From NCBI GenBank assembly GCA_958296405.1, contig OY282519.1, positions 2,836,132-2,900,131 of the forward strand: DNA of 64,000 nt, written 5' to 3'. A program made the position numbers and the translations under genes. This document shows positions 45,301 through 50,318 of this stretch, piece by piece (position 1 is the first letter of the stretch; every line of letters begins with the position of its first letter). Under the pieces are notes generated by a model. It ran no database searches. It saw only the letters and a list, made by a program, of their open reading frames with translations, and had not been told where the DNA came from. This stretch comes from an uncultured Pseudomonadales bacterium (GTDB taxonomy: Bacteria; Pseudomonadota; Gammaproteobacteria; Pseudomonadales; Azotimanducaceae).

Positions 45301-47365
45301 CCGCGAAGGTCAGCGTGCCGGCGGTGATGGCCGTGTAGTCCGTCCCGGACGTGGCCGTGCCCGTCCCGGCGTCGGCGTAGGCCACCGTCACCGGCTGGAC
45401 GCTCGCCGCGCTCAGCGTCACCGTGAACGTCAGGTTCGCCGTGCCGCTGTCGCCCTCCGTCACGCTCGGCGAGTTGATCGACAGCGACGGCGTTGTGGCG
45501 TCGTCGTCCGTGATCGTGCCCGTGCCGGTGGCCGTCGAGATCGTCGCATTCACCGCGTCGCTCAGGGTCACCACGACGGTCTCACTCGACTCGACGTCGG
45601 TGTCGCCCGTCACCGCCACGTTGAAGGTCTGGCTGGTCGTCCCCGCCGCGAAGGTCAGCGTCCCGCCGGTGATGGCCGTGTAGTCCGTCCCCGACGTGGC
45701 GGTGCCGCCGGTCCCCTCAGCCCAGTCCACCGTCACCTGCCGGCCGCTCGCCGCGCTCAACGTCACCGTGAACGTCAGGTTCGTCGAACCGCTGTCCCCC
45801 TCCGTCACGCTTGGCGAGTTGATTGACAGCGTCGGCGTGGGGTCGTCATCGGTGATCGTCAGCGTTTGATTGGAAGGCTGCGCCACTCCTGCGCTGTTCG
45901 AAGCCGAGCCGGACACGGTGACGCTCTTGTCTGGTTCGTCGAGGGCGTTGTTCACGGCGGTGACCGTCACCGTGCCGGTGCTCGTCGTCGCGCCCGCCGC
46001 GATCGTCAGCCTCCGCGCCGCGCTCAGGGTGAAGTCGGAAGCGTCCGTGTCCGTCCCCGCCGCCGCCGACACCGTGATTGTGGTGGCTGCGGTCGAAGCC
46101 CGGTCCAGCGTCGCCGTCACCGTGGCCGCCCCGCCGTTCTCCGAGACCGACGACGACGACAGCGACAACGACACGGCCGGCCTGTCGTCGTCCGTGATCG
46201 TCCCCGTGCCGGTACCCGTCGCGATCGTCGCGTTCACCACGATGCCCAACGTCACCACGATGGTTTCGTCCTCCTCCTCGTCGGCGTCGCCCGTCACCGA
46301 CACCGTGAATGACTTGCTGGTTTCCCCCGCGGTGTCCCCCGTCTCGCCGGCGAATCTCAGAAACCCGCCTGTGAACGCTGTGTAGTCCGTCCCGGACGTG
46401 GCCGACCCGGTACCTGCGTCCCTATACTGCACCACTATCCCCTGCTTGCTCGCCGCGCTCAGGGTGATCGTGAACGTCATGTCCGTCGAGCCGCTGTCCC
46501 CCTCCGTCACGCTCGGCGAACTGATCGACACCGTCGGCTGCGGGTCGTCGTCGGTCAACATAATCTGGGCCGAGTTCACCGTCAGAGTGCCCGACGTCCC
46601 GCTCACCGTGATCGTCCGCTCAAACTCGTCCGTCATATCGTTGGTCGGCGTCAGCGTGAAGGTTCCGGTGCCGCTCGCCGCGCCGGCGGCGATAGAGATG
46701 TCGAAGTCCGACACCGCCGCGAAGTCCACCGCCTGCGCATTGGGGACGCCATCCACACTTACGGTCACCGTCGTGGCCGAACCGAACCGGGTCGTGCCGT
46801 CCACCGTGGCCGTCACCGTGATCGTGGTCGCCCCGTCGTCCTCGGCCACGCTGGTGTCGTCCACCGACAGCGTGATCGACGTCGGGGTGGCGTCGTCGTC
46901 CGTGATCGTCCCCGTAGCGCTCGTCGCGCTGGAGGCTAACGTGGCGCTGACCGGATCGCTCAGGGTCAGAATGATCGTCTCGTTCGGTTCGTCGATGACG
47001 TCACCGTTCACCGTGACATCGATGGTCGTCGTGGACTCTCCGGTGGCGAAAGTCGCTACCGCATAGTCCACGTTATTGATGTCCGTATCGGTCGTTGTGA
47101 GCGCCACATAATCTGTGCCCGAAGCCGCCGTCCCGGTGCCGGAGTCCCGATAACGGACACTCTCCTTTCCCTCGGGGGATGCACTGTCCAGCGTCAGCGT
47201 GAACGTCAGGGTCACCGTGCCGCTGTTCCCCTCCGTCACGCTCGGCGAGCTGACGGAAATTGCCGGGGTCTGCGCGGCGGCATCGGGCGCGGCGACGACG
47301 GCCAAGGCGAGAAGAAGCAAGGGGACGAGGCAGGAGCGCGGACGGCAGGCAATCCACCGGCTCAT
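30326..47365 (-). CDS. Adhesin B: giant Calx-beta repeat protein with Fn3 and leucine-rich-repeat C-terminal region
   Basis: About 5,679 residues from ATG 47365, at the signal peptide MSRWIACRPRSCLVPLLLLA…DAAAQ; a GTG at 47404 is in frame. Roughly 34 Calx-beta repeats of 114 aa extend to about residue 3,940. Nine repeats of a second kind (~100–120 aa, core LTV-E-TATYSVRL-TEPT-VTV) follow to about 5,015. Next come an Fn3 domain (SLTVRWNPSASAQGYVVQW), a cadherin/Ig-like segment (FFDPDGDVLSYSAV), one diverged Calx-like unit, a short LRR block (LRTLDLRGNAL, LRDLDLSDNAL) and a beta-rich C-terminus. No beta-barrel, LPXTG motif or RTX block is seen, so its export and anchoring are unclear. Probable Ca2+-dependent adhesin. 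It shares N-terminus and repeats with adhesin A downstream. Confidence 0.85.
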   Translation of the reverse strand: MSRWIACRPRSCLVPLLLLALAVVAAPDAAAQTPAISVSSPSVTEGNSGTVTLTFTLTLDSASPEGKESVRYRDSGTGTAASGTDYVALTTTDTDINNVDYAVATFATGESTTTIDVTVNGDVIDEPNETIILTLSDPVSATLASSATSATGTITDDDATPTSITLSVDDTSVAEDDGATTITVTATVDGTTRFGSATTVTVSVDGVPNAQAVDFAAVSDFDISIAAGAASGTGTFTLTPTNDMTDEFERTITVSGTSGTLTVNSAQIMLTDDDPQPTVSISSPSVTEGDSGSTDMTFTITLSAASKQGIVVQYRDAGTGSATSGTDYTAFTGGFLRFAGETGDTAGETSKSFTVSVTGDADEEEDETIVVTLGIVVNATIATGTGTGTITDDDRPAVSLSLSSSSVSENGGAATVTATLDRASTAATTITVSAAAGTDTDASDFTLSAARRLTIAAGATTSTGTVTVTAVNNALDEPDKSVTVSGSASNSAGVAQPSNQTLTITDDDPTPTLSINSPSVTEGDSGSTNLTFTVTLSAASGRQVTVDWAEGTGGTATSGTDYTAITGGTLTFAAGTTSQTFNVAVTGDTDVESSETVVVTLSDAVNATISTATGTGTITDDDATTPSLSINSPSVTEGDSGTANLTFTVTLSAASVQPVTVAYADAGTGTATSGTDYTAITAGTLTFAAGTTSQTFDVAVTGDALDEANETVVVTLSTPTNATIATASGTGTITDNDATPSLSINSPSVTEGDSGTANLTFTVTLSAASSQQVTVAYADAGTGTATSGTDYTAITAGTLTFAARTTSQTFNVAVTGDTLDEANETVVVTLSTPTNATIATASGTGTITDNDATPTVSINSPSVTEGDSGTANLTFTATLSAASGRQVTVAYADAGTGTATSGTDYTAITAGTLTFTAGTTSQTFDVAVLGDALDEANETVVVTLSTPTNATISTASGTGTITDNDATPTLSINSPSVTEGDSGTANLTFTATLSAASGQQVTVAYADAGTGTATSGTDYTAITAGTLTFTAGTTSQTFDVAVTGDALNETNETVAVTLSSPTNATISTANGTGTITDDDGAPTLSIDSPSVAEGNSGSTNLTFTVTLSPASGQQVTVAWAEGTGGTATSGTDYTAITGGTLTFAAGTTSQTFNVAVTGDALDETNETVVVTLSSPTNATISTASGTGTITDDDGAPTLSINSPSVTEGDSGSTNLTFTATLSAASGQQVTVAYADAGTGTATSGTDYTAIAGGTLTFTAGTTSQTFDVAVLGDALDEANETVVVTLSSPTNATISTGTGTGTITDNDDAPTLSVDSPSVAEGDSGTANLTFTATLSAASGQQVTVAWAEGTGGTATSGTDYTAITGGTLTFTAGTTSQTFDVAVTGDALDEANETVVVTLSTPTNATISTANGTGTITDDDDAPTLSVNSPSVAEGDSGSTNLTFTATLSAASGQQVTVAWAEGTGGTATSGTDYTAITGGTLTFTAGTTSQTFDVAVLGDALDEANETVVVTLSTPTNATISTATGTGTITDNDATPSITLTVDDSSVAEDDGATTITVTATVDGATRFGAATTVTVSVAGSGAATAVDFTAVSDFDITIAAGAESEDETFTLTPTDDALDEADETVTVSGASGSLTVNSATISLTDDDAMPSLSVDSPSVTEGDSGSATLTFTATLSAASGQQVTVAYADGGTGTATSGTDYTAITAGTLTFAAGDTSQTFDVAVTGDALDEANETVVVTLSTPTNATISTASGTGTITDDDGAPSLSINSPSVTEGNTGTTNLTFTATLSAASGQQVTVAYADAGTGTATSGTDYTAITAGTLTFTAGTTSQTFDVAVTGDALNETNETVAVTLSSPTNATISTANGTGTITDDDGAPTLSVNSPSVTEGDSGSTNLTFTVTLSAASGQQVTVAWAEGTGGTATSGTDYTAITGGTLTFTAGTTSQTFDVAVLGDALDEANETVVVTLSTPTNATISTATGTGTITDNDDAPSLSVDSPSVAEGDSGTANLTFTATLSAASGQQVTVAWAEGTGGTATSGTDYTAITGGTLTFAAGTTSQTFDVAVTGDALDEANETVVVTLSTPTNATISTANGTGTITDDDDAPTLSVNSPSVTEGDSGSTNLTFTATLSAASGQQVTVAWAEGTGGTATSGTDYTAITGGTLTFTAGTTSQTFDVAVLGDTLDEANETVVVTLSTPTNATISTANGTGTITDNDATPSITLTVDDGSVAEDDGATTITVTATVDGATRFGAATTVTVSVAGSGTATAVDFAAVSDFDITIAAGAESGTGTFTLTPTDDALDEADETVTVSGASGSLTVNSATISLTDDDGAPSLSIDSPSVTEGDSGSAALTFTATLSAASGQQVTVAYADATTGTATSGTDYTAITAGTLTFAAGTTSQTFDVAVLGDALDEANETVVVTLSTPTNATIATASGTGTITDNDATPSLSVNSPSVTEGNSGSTNLTFTVTLNAASGRQVTVAWAEGTGGTATSGTDYTAITGGTLTFAAGDTSKTFNVAVLGDALNETNETVAVTLSSPTNATISTASGTGTITDDDGAPSLSVNSPSVTEGDSGSTNLTFTATLSAASGQQVTVAWAEGTGGTATSGTDYTAITGGTLTFTAGTTSQTFDVAVLGDALDEANETVVVTLSSPTNATISTATGTGTITDNDDAPTLSVNSPSVTEGDSGTANLTFTATLSAASGQQVTVAYADAGTGTATSGTDYTAITGGTLTFAAGTTSQTFDVAVLGDALDEANETVVVTLSTPTNATISTASGTGTITDNDDAPSLSVNSPSVAEGNTGSTNLTFTATLSAASGQQVTVAWADAGTGTATSGTDYTAITGGTLTFTAGTTSQTFNVAVTGDALDEANETVVVTLSTPTNATISTASGTGTITDDDATPSLSVNSPSVTEGDSGTANLTFTVTLSAASGQQVTVAWAEGTGGTATSGTDYTAITGGTLTFTAGTTSQTFDVAVTGDVLAESNETVVVTLSSPTNATIATANGTGTITDNDAAPTAITLTVDDSSVAEDDGATTITVTATVDGTTRFAAARTVGVSVAGTGTATAVDFASVAGFNIEIAAGAASQTGTFTLTPTDDALDEADETVTVSGASGSLTVNSATISLTDDDATPSLSVNSPSVTEGDSGSTNLTFTATLSAASGQQVTVAWAEGTGGTATSGTDYTVITGGTLTFAAGTTSQTFNVAVTGDALDEANETVVVTLSTPTNATISTASGTGTITDDDDAPTLSINSPSVTEGDSGSTNLTFTVTLSAASGRQVTVAYADAGTGTATGSGTDYTAITGGTLTFTAGTTSQTFNVAVTGDALDEANETVVVTLSTPTNATIATASGTGTITDDDDAPTLSVNSPSVTEGDSGSTNLTFTVTLSAASGLQVTVAYADAGTGTATSGTDYTAITAGTLTFTAGTTSQTFDVAVTGDVLAESNETVAVTLSTPTNATISTASGTGTITDNDAAPTAITLTVDDNSVGEGDGATTITVTATVDGTTRFDAATTVTVSVAGSGTAGVVDFAAVSDFNIEIATGAANQTGTFTLTPTADVVDETDETITVSGSSGSLTVNSATITLTDDDAAPTAITLTVNDNSVAEGDGATTITVTATVDGTTRFAAATTVTVSVAGAGTASAVDFAAVSDFDIEIAAGAASQTGTFTLTPTADVVDETDETITVSGSSSGLTVNSATITLTDDDAAPTAITLTVDDDSVGEADGATTITVTATVDGTTRFAAATTVTVSVSDSDTAGVVDFAAVSDFNIEIAAEAASQTGTFTLTPTADVVDETDETITVSGTSGSLTVNSATITLTDDDATPSLSISSASVAEGNAGSTNMTFNVTLSAASGRQVTVDYAVDSTNPGTATSGADYAPVSPGTLTFAVGATSATITVSVTGDTAVEPDETVRLTLSNPTNATLATATGVGTIVSEDGGASLMRIDAAPTTPGVDPGPLALNELSTDSANSKSYSIRLKTLPTQTVTVTITSADADAVTVGDTVSGTPGIQNTLTFTELNWSIAQTVTLTAAQDDDGVDESVAVTHVASTPSASEYTGDSASLTATVDDDETPAVVIDANPSTTNVADAGPLTLTEGHATDAAKTYSVRLATEPTQTVTVTLTSADVGAVSIDDTDGDNANGVQNTLTFTSTTWETAQTVTARAVNDADAADESAALAAATSTATPSEYTGITASLTATVDDDETRAITLSASTLTVPENDSATYTATLTAQPVGGNVTVTITGARDGITTNSPTLTFTPTNWDVAQTVTVRAASDANGIHEVVTLTHNASGVDYDSGVTAVEIVVTATDDDGPSLLLSANALMVDEESSASYQVRLNTEPSANVTVTVGGVTAAVTVDTDDDTTGDQSTLTFTPTNWATNQAVQVTAVADDDATNEMLTLSHTAMGAAEYTGLAIGARPSVAVTVDDDDTPAIVIDVNPATLTVADPGPLALNEQSGHGDNAQSYSVRLATQPTAAVSVVITSGDRAVLVDTDSTPQTRTLAFTTTNWSSPQTVTATAAEDDDASDERVTITHAATGGDYENLTAELVAQTTDDDEPAIMVLASTLTASGVDEDGTATYSVRLATEPTGAVTVIVAASGGVSVDLNDAQAGEQPSLRFDAMNWNAARTAVVRGLPDADAADGTAMLRHSASGADYGGVSAAAISFAVADDDTRGVLVEPTALTVNEGSTAAYAVMLATAPVGGAVVVAATSSDTTAATVSPASLTFTASNWNQPQTFQARGVTDTDSTDGSATISHAVSGAGYGTTAANSVAVAVRDAQAAGVRIEPPRLTLREGASGTYRIRLNTQPAGDVEVTATSSDAALEVDADATPLTRTLTFTTQNWNVEQVVSAAVGSDDNAADETLSVSHAVSGYAGVSSAPALAVTVEDDDAPGFAFMPAVGLSLSEGGGAEATATYALVLTAQPSGTVTVTLSSNDAGLEFDADVGAPGDQASLTFDATNWNVARMASARAVADADAATEDATLLHSAAGGGYDGVSAAYAVRLSDADAVPAPTGVSAATAGPTSLTVRWNPSASAQGYVVQWRRAGQAWSASRQMALPAAATSARISGLATGAEYMVRVLGMKGGDPGEPSDAASATPTNVVGGNRAPQVVELPEDIELQIGAAAEILLSRLFFDPDGDVLSYSAVSAAPGVASATVSGSVLRVEGLRAGLAEIALIAIDPGTLSAQAVLRAEVLPRSCQTGPAEAPEGGVATVMAELSAATASGETVRWRAVADRDRATADADAGEHGGASGEATIPAGERCATIAIPIADDADAEPAREWFVVELELRQPHARSAALRRSRIPVAVLEGVCDRTPAVRDALLTAAAVGGGCERPAPADLARIQTLALDGPEPAAMLAAGDLSGLAALRTLDLRGNALAGLAAEVVTDVPELERLLLGDNALSAFPRSALRILPRLRDLDLSDNALQALPDGAFVGLSSLRLLRLDGNPGAPFPLTVALERVDAEPWAPPPARIQASVPTGAPFELALGLSAQDGTFSNRTATAETLVPAGETVGSRLVVRPDDEFAVVSVSVPNLPARRCQGGPCWRGFDLVAGAPLTLFARAPRALTPPAPAALFGDTLRLQLASLAVPGEADGELTWQASSSDPAVATVRIVAGTLVVEPQPGEEGTVLVEATATDANGLTTTIRFEVQVDFHWPPRRGGWRSALPLD
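35540..47260 (-). repeat. Calx-beta tandem repeat array of adhesin B (~342-bp period)
   Basis: About 34 units with a dominant 342-bp period (114 codons), for example the series near 40902, 41244 and 41586. Several units are almost identical over most of their length. Variant units (core DDSSVAEDDGATTITV) recur at irregular intervals, and three follow one another at about 36000–36950. A different repeat class fills 32310–35540. Confidence 0.85.
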
Positions 47366-47405
47366 GCCGTTGAAGCTAGAAGCGGGCAGGCAAAGAAGTG
47401 GCACG

Positions 47406-47666
47406 TCAGACCCCTAAGCTACGCTGACCCGCCCATACGATGCTGGCAGCAAGCGTTCTTATCCCCGACATATAGCGAACGCGCAAAAGACCCCCCAGCC
47501 CAGCGCGACAGGGTTCTAAGCCTAGCACACTGGCAACAGCCCGTGCGATGTCCAAGCCATTGCGCTCGTTGCGCGCTGTCAGGATCGCATCGCGCAGACG
47601 GGCGACGACACTCTCCGAAACGCCCATCTTGCTCTTTCGGGGGGGGGGGGGGGCTGCCATGCTCAT
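47406..47666 (-). CDS. Possible leader ORF with poly-proline tract, upstream of adhesin B
   Basis: An 86-residue frame starting at ATG 47666, 5 nt after the stop of the inositol-phosphate synthase gene, with a second ATG two codons later. It reads MSMAAPPPPRKSK, where the prolines come from the 15-C tract, then a helical stretch (VSESVVARLRDAILTARNERNG). It ends at 47406, one base before a GTG in frame with adhesin B and 40 bp before that gene's ATG. No family is recognised. The spacing would allow translational coupling controlled by tract length. It may equally be untranslated leader; a purely chance frame is possible. Confidence 0.35.
   Translation of the reverse strand: MSMAAPPPPRKSKMGVSESVVARLRDAILTARNERNGLDIARAVASVLGLEPCRAGLGGLLRVRYMSGIRTLAASIVWAGQRSLGV
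47639..47653. repeat. 15-bp poly-G tract between inositol-phosphate synthase and adhesin B
   Basis: A run of 15 G, about 275 bp before the adhesin B start and 19 bp after the stop of the preceding gene. It is the third poly-G tract of the locus, again in a position that could alter adhesin expression. At 15 it keeps the leader frame open; 14 or 16 would close or change it. Confidence 0.8.
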
Positions 47667-47671
47667 CCTGC

Positions 47672-48790
47672 TCAGTCCGCCTCGGCGGCGACGTTGCCAC
47701 ATTCCGCGACAGGCTCGCCGATGAAGGCGCCCAGCGCGTTGCGCGCTTCGTCGTCGCGCATCTGGCAGGGCGGGCTCTTCATGTAGTAGGCGCTCGGCGC
47801 TTCCAGCGGCCCAGCGACGCCCCGTTCCAGCCCCACCTTAGCGCAGCGCAGCGCGTCGATGACCACGCCGGCGCTGTTCGGCGAATCCTGCACGGACAGG
47901 CGCAGTTCCAGCTCCAGCGGCGCATCGCCAAAGCCACGGCCTTCCATGCGGATGAACGCCACTTTGTTGTCGCCTTGCCACGGCACGTAATCCGATGGGC
48001 CGATGTGGATGTCCTGGCTCTTCAGCCGCTCGTCCAGCTGGCTCTGCACAGATTCAGTTTTGGAGTGCTTCTTGGATTGCAGGCGGCTGCGTTCCAGCAT
48101 GTTGAGGAAATCTGTGTTGCCGCCGGTGTTGAGTTGATAGGTGCGGTCCAGCTCCACGCCGCGATCTGCGAACAGCCTCGCCAAGGCGCGGTGAACAATG
48201 GTGGCGCCGACTTGGCTCTTGATGTCGTCGCCGACGATGGGCAGCCCGGCGCTGCGAAAGCGCGCGGCCCACTCGCGGTCTGACGCGAGGAACACCGGCA
48301 CGCAGTTCACCATCGCAAGCCCCGCCTCAAGGCATGCCTTGGCATAGTGCCGCACCGCGCTCTCGGAACCCACCGGCAAGTAGCAGACGAGCACTTCGGC
48401 GCCGGCATCCCGCAAGGCGCGCGCCACATCCACCGGCGGCGCGTCGGCTGGGCGGAAGGCATCCGCCTCGCCATAGTCCGACATGTGGCTGGCGATGCCG
48501 TCCAGCGTCGGGGCCATCTGCACGGTGACGCCGCTGGTGGCCAACGTCGGTTGGAAGACGCGGGCGCAATTGGGGGCGGCGAACACCGCCTCTTCAAGGG
48601 ATCGGCCCACCTTGCGGGCGTCCACGTCGAACGCCGCCACGATCTCGATGTCGCCGGGCCGCCAGCCGCAGATGCTCTCGCGCATGAGGCCCACGGGCTG
48701 CTCATTGCGGCGCCGATAGAACTCGATGCCCTGCACGAGGGAGCTCGCGCAATTGCCGACGCCGGCGATGGCGACCTTGATCTTCTTCAT
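47672..48790 (-). CDS. ino1: Myo-inositol-1-phosphate synthase (inositol-3-phosphate synthase)
   Basis: 372 residues, the length usual for the short archaeal/actinobacterial class. It converts glucose 6-phosphate to 1L-myo-inositol 1-phosphate using NAD+. The Rossmann motif is VAIAGVGNCASSLVQG at residues 6–21, and the active-site region includes GDDIKSQVGATIVH and NTGGNTDFLNML. The ATG at 48790 directly opens the MKKIKVAIAG start. The product could feed inositol phospholipids, compatible solutes or glycoconjugates. The gene is divergent from tusD, and its transcript could run on into the adhesin B leader because no terminator is seen. Confidence 0.92.
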   Translation of the reverse strand: MKKIKVAIAGVGNCASSLVQGIEFYRRRNEQPVGLMRESICGWRPGDIEIVAAFDVDARKVGRSLEEAVFAAPNCARVFQPTLATSGVTVQMAPTLDGIASHMSDYGEADAFRPADAPPVDVARALRDAGAEVLVCYLPVGSESAVRHYAKACLEAGLAMVNCVPVFLASDREWAARFRSAGLPIVGDDIKSQVGATIVHRALARLFADRGVELDRTYQLNTGGNTDFLNMLERSRLQSKKHSKTESVQSQLDERLKSQDIHIGPSDYVPWQGDNKVAFIRMEGRGFGDAPLELELRLSVQDSPNSAGVVIDALRCAKVGLERGVAGPLEAPSAYYMKSPPCQMRDDEARNALGAFIGEPVAECGNVAAEAD

Positions 48791-48885
48791 CGCGCGCGTT
48801 GATTCATCGGCCGCACTGCCCTCCGCTGCTCCGCGCCGCCGTGGCGCCCACGGCTTGCGGGGCCTGTTGGGAAACGGCTCGAAAG

Positions 48886-48915
48886 TTCCCCGTCGCGACA
48901 ATGGCGCATTATGAT
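48886..48915 (+). promoter_or_regulatory. Candidate promoter of tusDCBE
   Basis: TATGAT at 48910–48915 lies 43 bp before the tusD ATG, with a weak TTCCCC box 18 bp upstream. It lies in the 168-bp gap between the divergent ino1 and tusD genes. Confidence 0.35.
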
Positions 48916-48958
48916 GGATAAGGGCTTCGATTGTGAACATCCTGTTCGGACTGCGACG

Positions 48959-49351
48959 ATGCGGTTTTCCTTGCTGATTCAAGGCGACCCGTGGACGACG
49001 GACGCGCCGGCCGCGGCGTTGAAGTTCGCGCGCGCCGCGGTGGCCGCCGGCCACGCGGTGCGGCGCGCCTTCTTCCACGGCGATGCGGCAAGCATCGCCA
49101 ACCGCGGCGCGATGCCGCCGCAGGACGAAGAGAACGTCGCCGCGGCTTGGGTTGAATTCGCCGCCCGCCACGACATTCCGTTGACTGCCTGCATCGCTTC
49201 GGCGGCGCGGCGCGGCGTCGTCAGCGCTGAGGCCGCCGAGCGGCTGGGCTTGGCCGGCGCCACCGTGCGAGACGGCTTCGAGTTGGGGGGCTTGGGGCAG
49301 ATGATCGAAGCGATGGAGGGCGCGGAGCGCACGGTGACGTTCGGTGCGTAG
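48959..49351 (+). CDS. tusD: Sulfurtransferase subunit TusD
   Basis: 130 residues of the DsrE/TusD family. TusD receives persulfide sulfur from TusA within the TusBCD complex and passes it to TusE for 2-thiolation of tRNA wobble uridine by MnmA. The start ATG is fixed by the family opening MRFSLLIQGDPW. The catalytic cysteine lies in IPLTACIASAARRGV. The gene overlaps tusC by 8 bp, and the order D-C-B-E is the usual one in gammaproteobacteria. Cytoplasmic. Confidence 0.9.
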   Translation: MRFSLLIQGDPWTTDAPAAALKFARAAVAAGHAVRRAFFHGDAASIANRGAMPPQDEENVAAAWVEFAARHDIPLTACIASAARRGVVSAEAAERLGLAGATVRDGFELGGLGQMIEAMEGAERTVTFGA

Positions 49352-49694
49352 CGTCCTTTACATCGTCCGCAAGGCACCGGGCGTCGCCGCCAATGAACGC
49401 ATCGACATGATGCTCGTGTCGGGCGTTTTCGAGCAGCCGGCGAGCGTGCTGTTCATGGACGACGGCGCCCTGCAGCTGAACGCCCGCCAAGACGCTGCGC
49501 TGGTTGGCCGCAAAGACACGGCGCGCGCCTTGGCGGCCCTCGACGCCTATGGGGTGGGGCCGCTCTACGCGCACCGAGCGAGCTTGGCCGCGCACCACGT
49601 CGCCGTCGCTGACGTGGCCGTGCCGGTCACCGTGGTGGACGATGCGGGGCTGCCGGCGCTGTTGCAGGCAGCGCAAGTGGTGGTGACGGACTGA
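49344..49694 (+). CDS. tusC: Sulfur relay subunit TusC
   Basis: 116 residues, DsrF/TusC family, starting at GTG inside the end of tusD. It shows the family opening (VLYIVRKAPGVAANERIDMML) and the VLFMDDGALQL strand-turn-helix. TusC is a structural partner in the (TusBCD)2 heterohexamer and has no catalytic cysteine; none is seen here. A 3-bp gap separates it from tusB. Confidence 0.88.
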   Translation: MRSVLYIVRKAPGVAANERIDMMLVSGVFEQPASVLFMDDGALQLNARQDAALVGRKDTARALAALDAYGVGPLYAHRASLAAHHVAVADVAVPVTVVDDAGLPALLQAAQVVVTD

Positions 49695-49697
49695 TCC

Positions 49698-49964
49698 GTG
49701 TCCGCGCTGCACCTCGTCTGCGCCACCGCCGCGCTGGATAGCTGCTTGCGGGCGGCGGCGCCCGGCGACGCCGTGCTGCTCATGGGCAATGGCGCCCATG
49801 CCGGCGCGGATGCGCGGCTTGCAGCGCTCACGCTGCCCGTGGCCGTCCTCGCGGAGGATGCGGCGAGCCGCGGCGTGGCGGCGGCAGCGCCGATCAAGCC
49901 AGTGACCTATGAGGATTTTGTAGCTCTCGTTGTGGAGCATGACGTGAGCGTCACATGGACTTAG
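49698..49964 (+). CDS. tusB: Sulfur relay subunit TusB
   Basis: 88 residues, DsrH/TusB family, GTG start 3 bp after tusC. Family signs are the LHLV opening, the central PGDAVLLMGNGAH, and the C-terminal ITYEDFVALV-type segment (VTYEDFVALVVEHDVSVTW). It is the third member of the TusBCD hexamer. This subunit is the least conserved, so position supports the call as much as sequence does. Confidence 0.85.
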   Translation: MSALHLVCATAALDSCLRAAAPGDAVLLMGNGAHAGADARLAALTLPVAVLAEDAASRGVAAAAPIKPVTYEDFVALVVEHDVSVTWT

Positions 49965-49967
49965 CCG

Positions 49968-50294
49968 ATGCCCACGCCCACCGCCGCCACTGAAATCGAT
50001 GCCGATGGCTACCTGACGGATCTCTCCTGTTGGACGCCAAGCTTGGCCGGCGCGCTCGCCGGCCGCGCCGGCATCGAACTCGGCGCGCAGCACTGGCACC
50101 TCATTCGCCTCGCCCGGGATTTCTACGCGAAAACCGGCGTGTCGCCGGCGATGCGGCCGCTCGTGAAACTGGCGCGGGAACGGCACGGCGCCGAGTTGGG
50201 TTCAAGCATCGCGCTCATGCAATTGTTCCCCGGCAACCCGGCAAAGGAGATCGCCCGCATCGGCGGCTTGCCGAAGCCGACGAATTGCCTGTAG
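49968..50294 (+). CDS. tusE: Sulfur relay protein TusE (DsrC family)
   Basis: 108 residues. The conserved C-terminal arm PAKEIARIGGLPKPTNCL carries the penultimate cysteine that accepts sulfur from TusD. The second arm cysteine of true DsrC, about 10 residues earlier, is absent, so this is TusE for tRNA thiolation rather than a sulfate-reduction or sulfur-oxidation DsrC. It is the last gene of the operon, convergent with cysG 24 bp away, with no clear terminator between them. Confidence 0.92.
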   Translation: MPTPTAATEIDADGYLTDLSCWTPSLAGALAGRAGIELGAQHWHLIRLARDFYAKTGVSPAMRPLVKLARERHGAELGSSIALMQLFPGNPAKEIARIGGLPKPTNCL

Positions 50295-50318
50295 CGCCGT
50301 CGCGGCTGGGGCGAGCGG

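Noticed and set aside
18620-45683. Dozens of ~85-residue plus-strand frames spaced 339 or 342 bp apart
   Set aside because: They recur with the repeat period and mirror the Calx-beta coding sequence; they are shadows, not a gene family.
41627-45826. 1,399-codon plus-strand open frame rich in Arg/His, opposite adhesin B
   Set aside because: It is the antisense of the 342-bp repeats. High GC and biased codon use in adhesin B remove stops from the other strand. The translation is a monotonous Arg-rich repeat without start signals or family character.
13402-47365. CRISPR-like array
   Set aside because: Repeats are long (~340 bp), coding and diverged. There are no short direct repeats with unique spacers and no cas genes.
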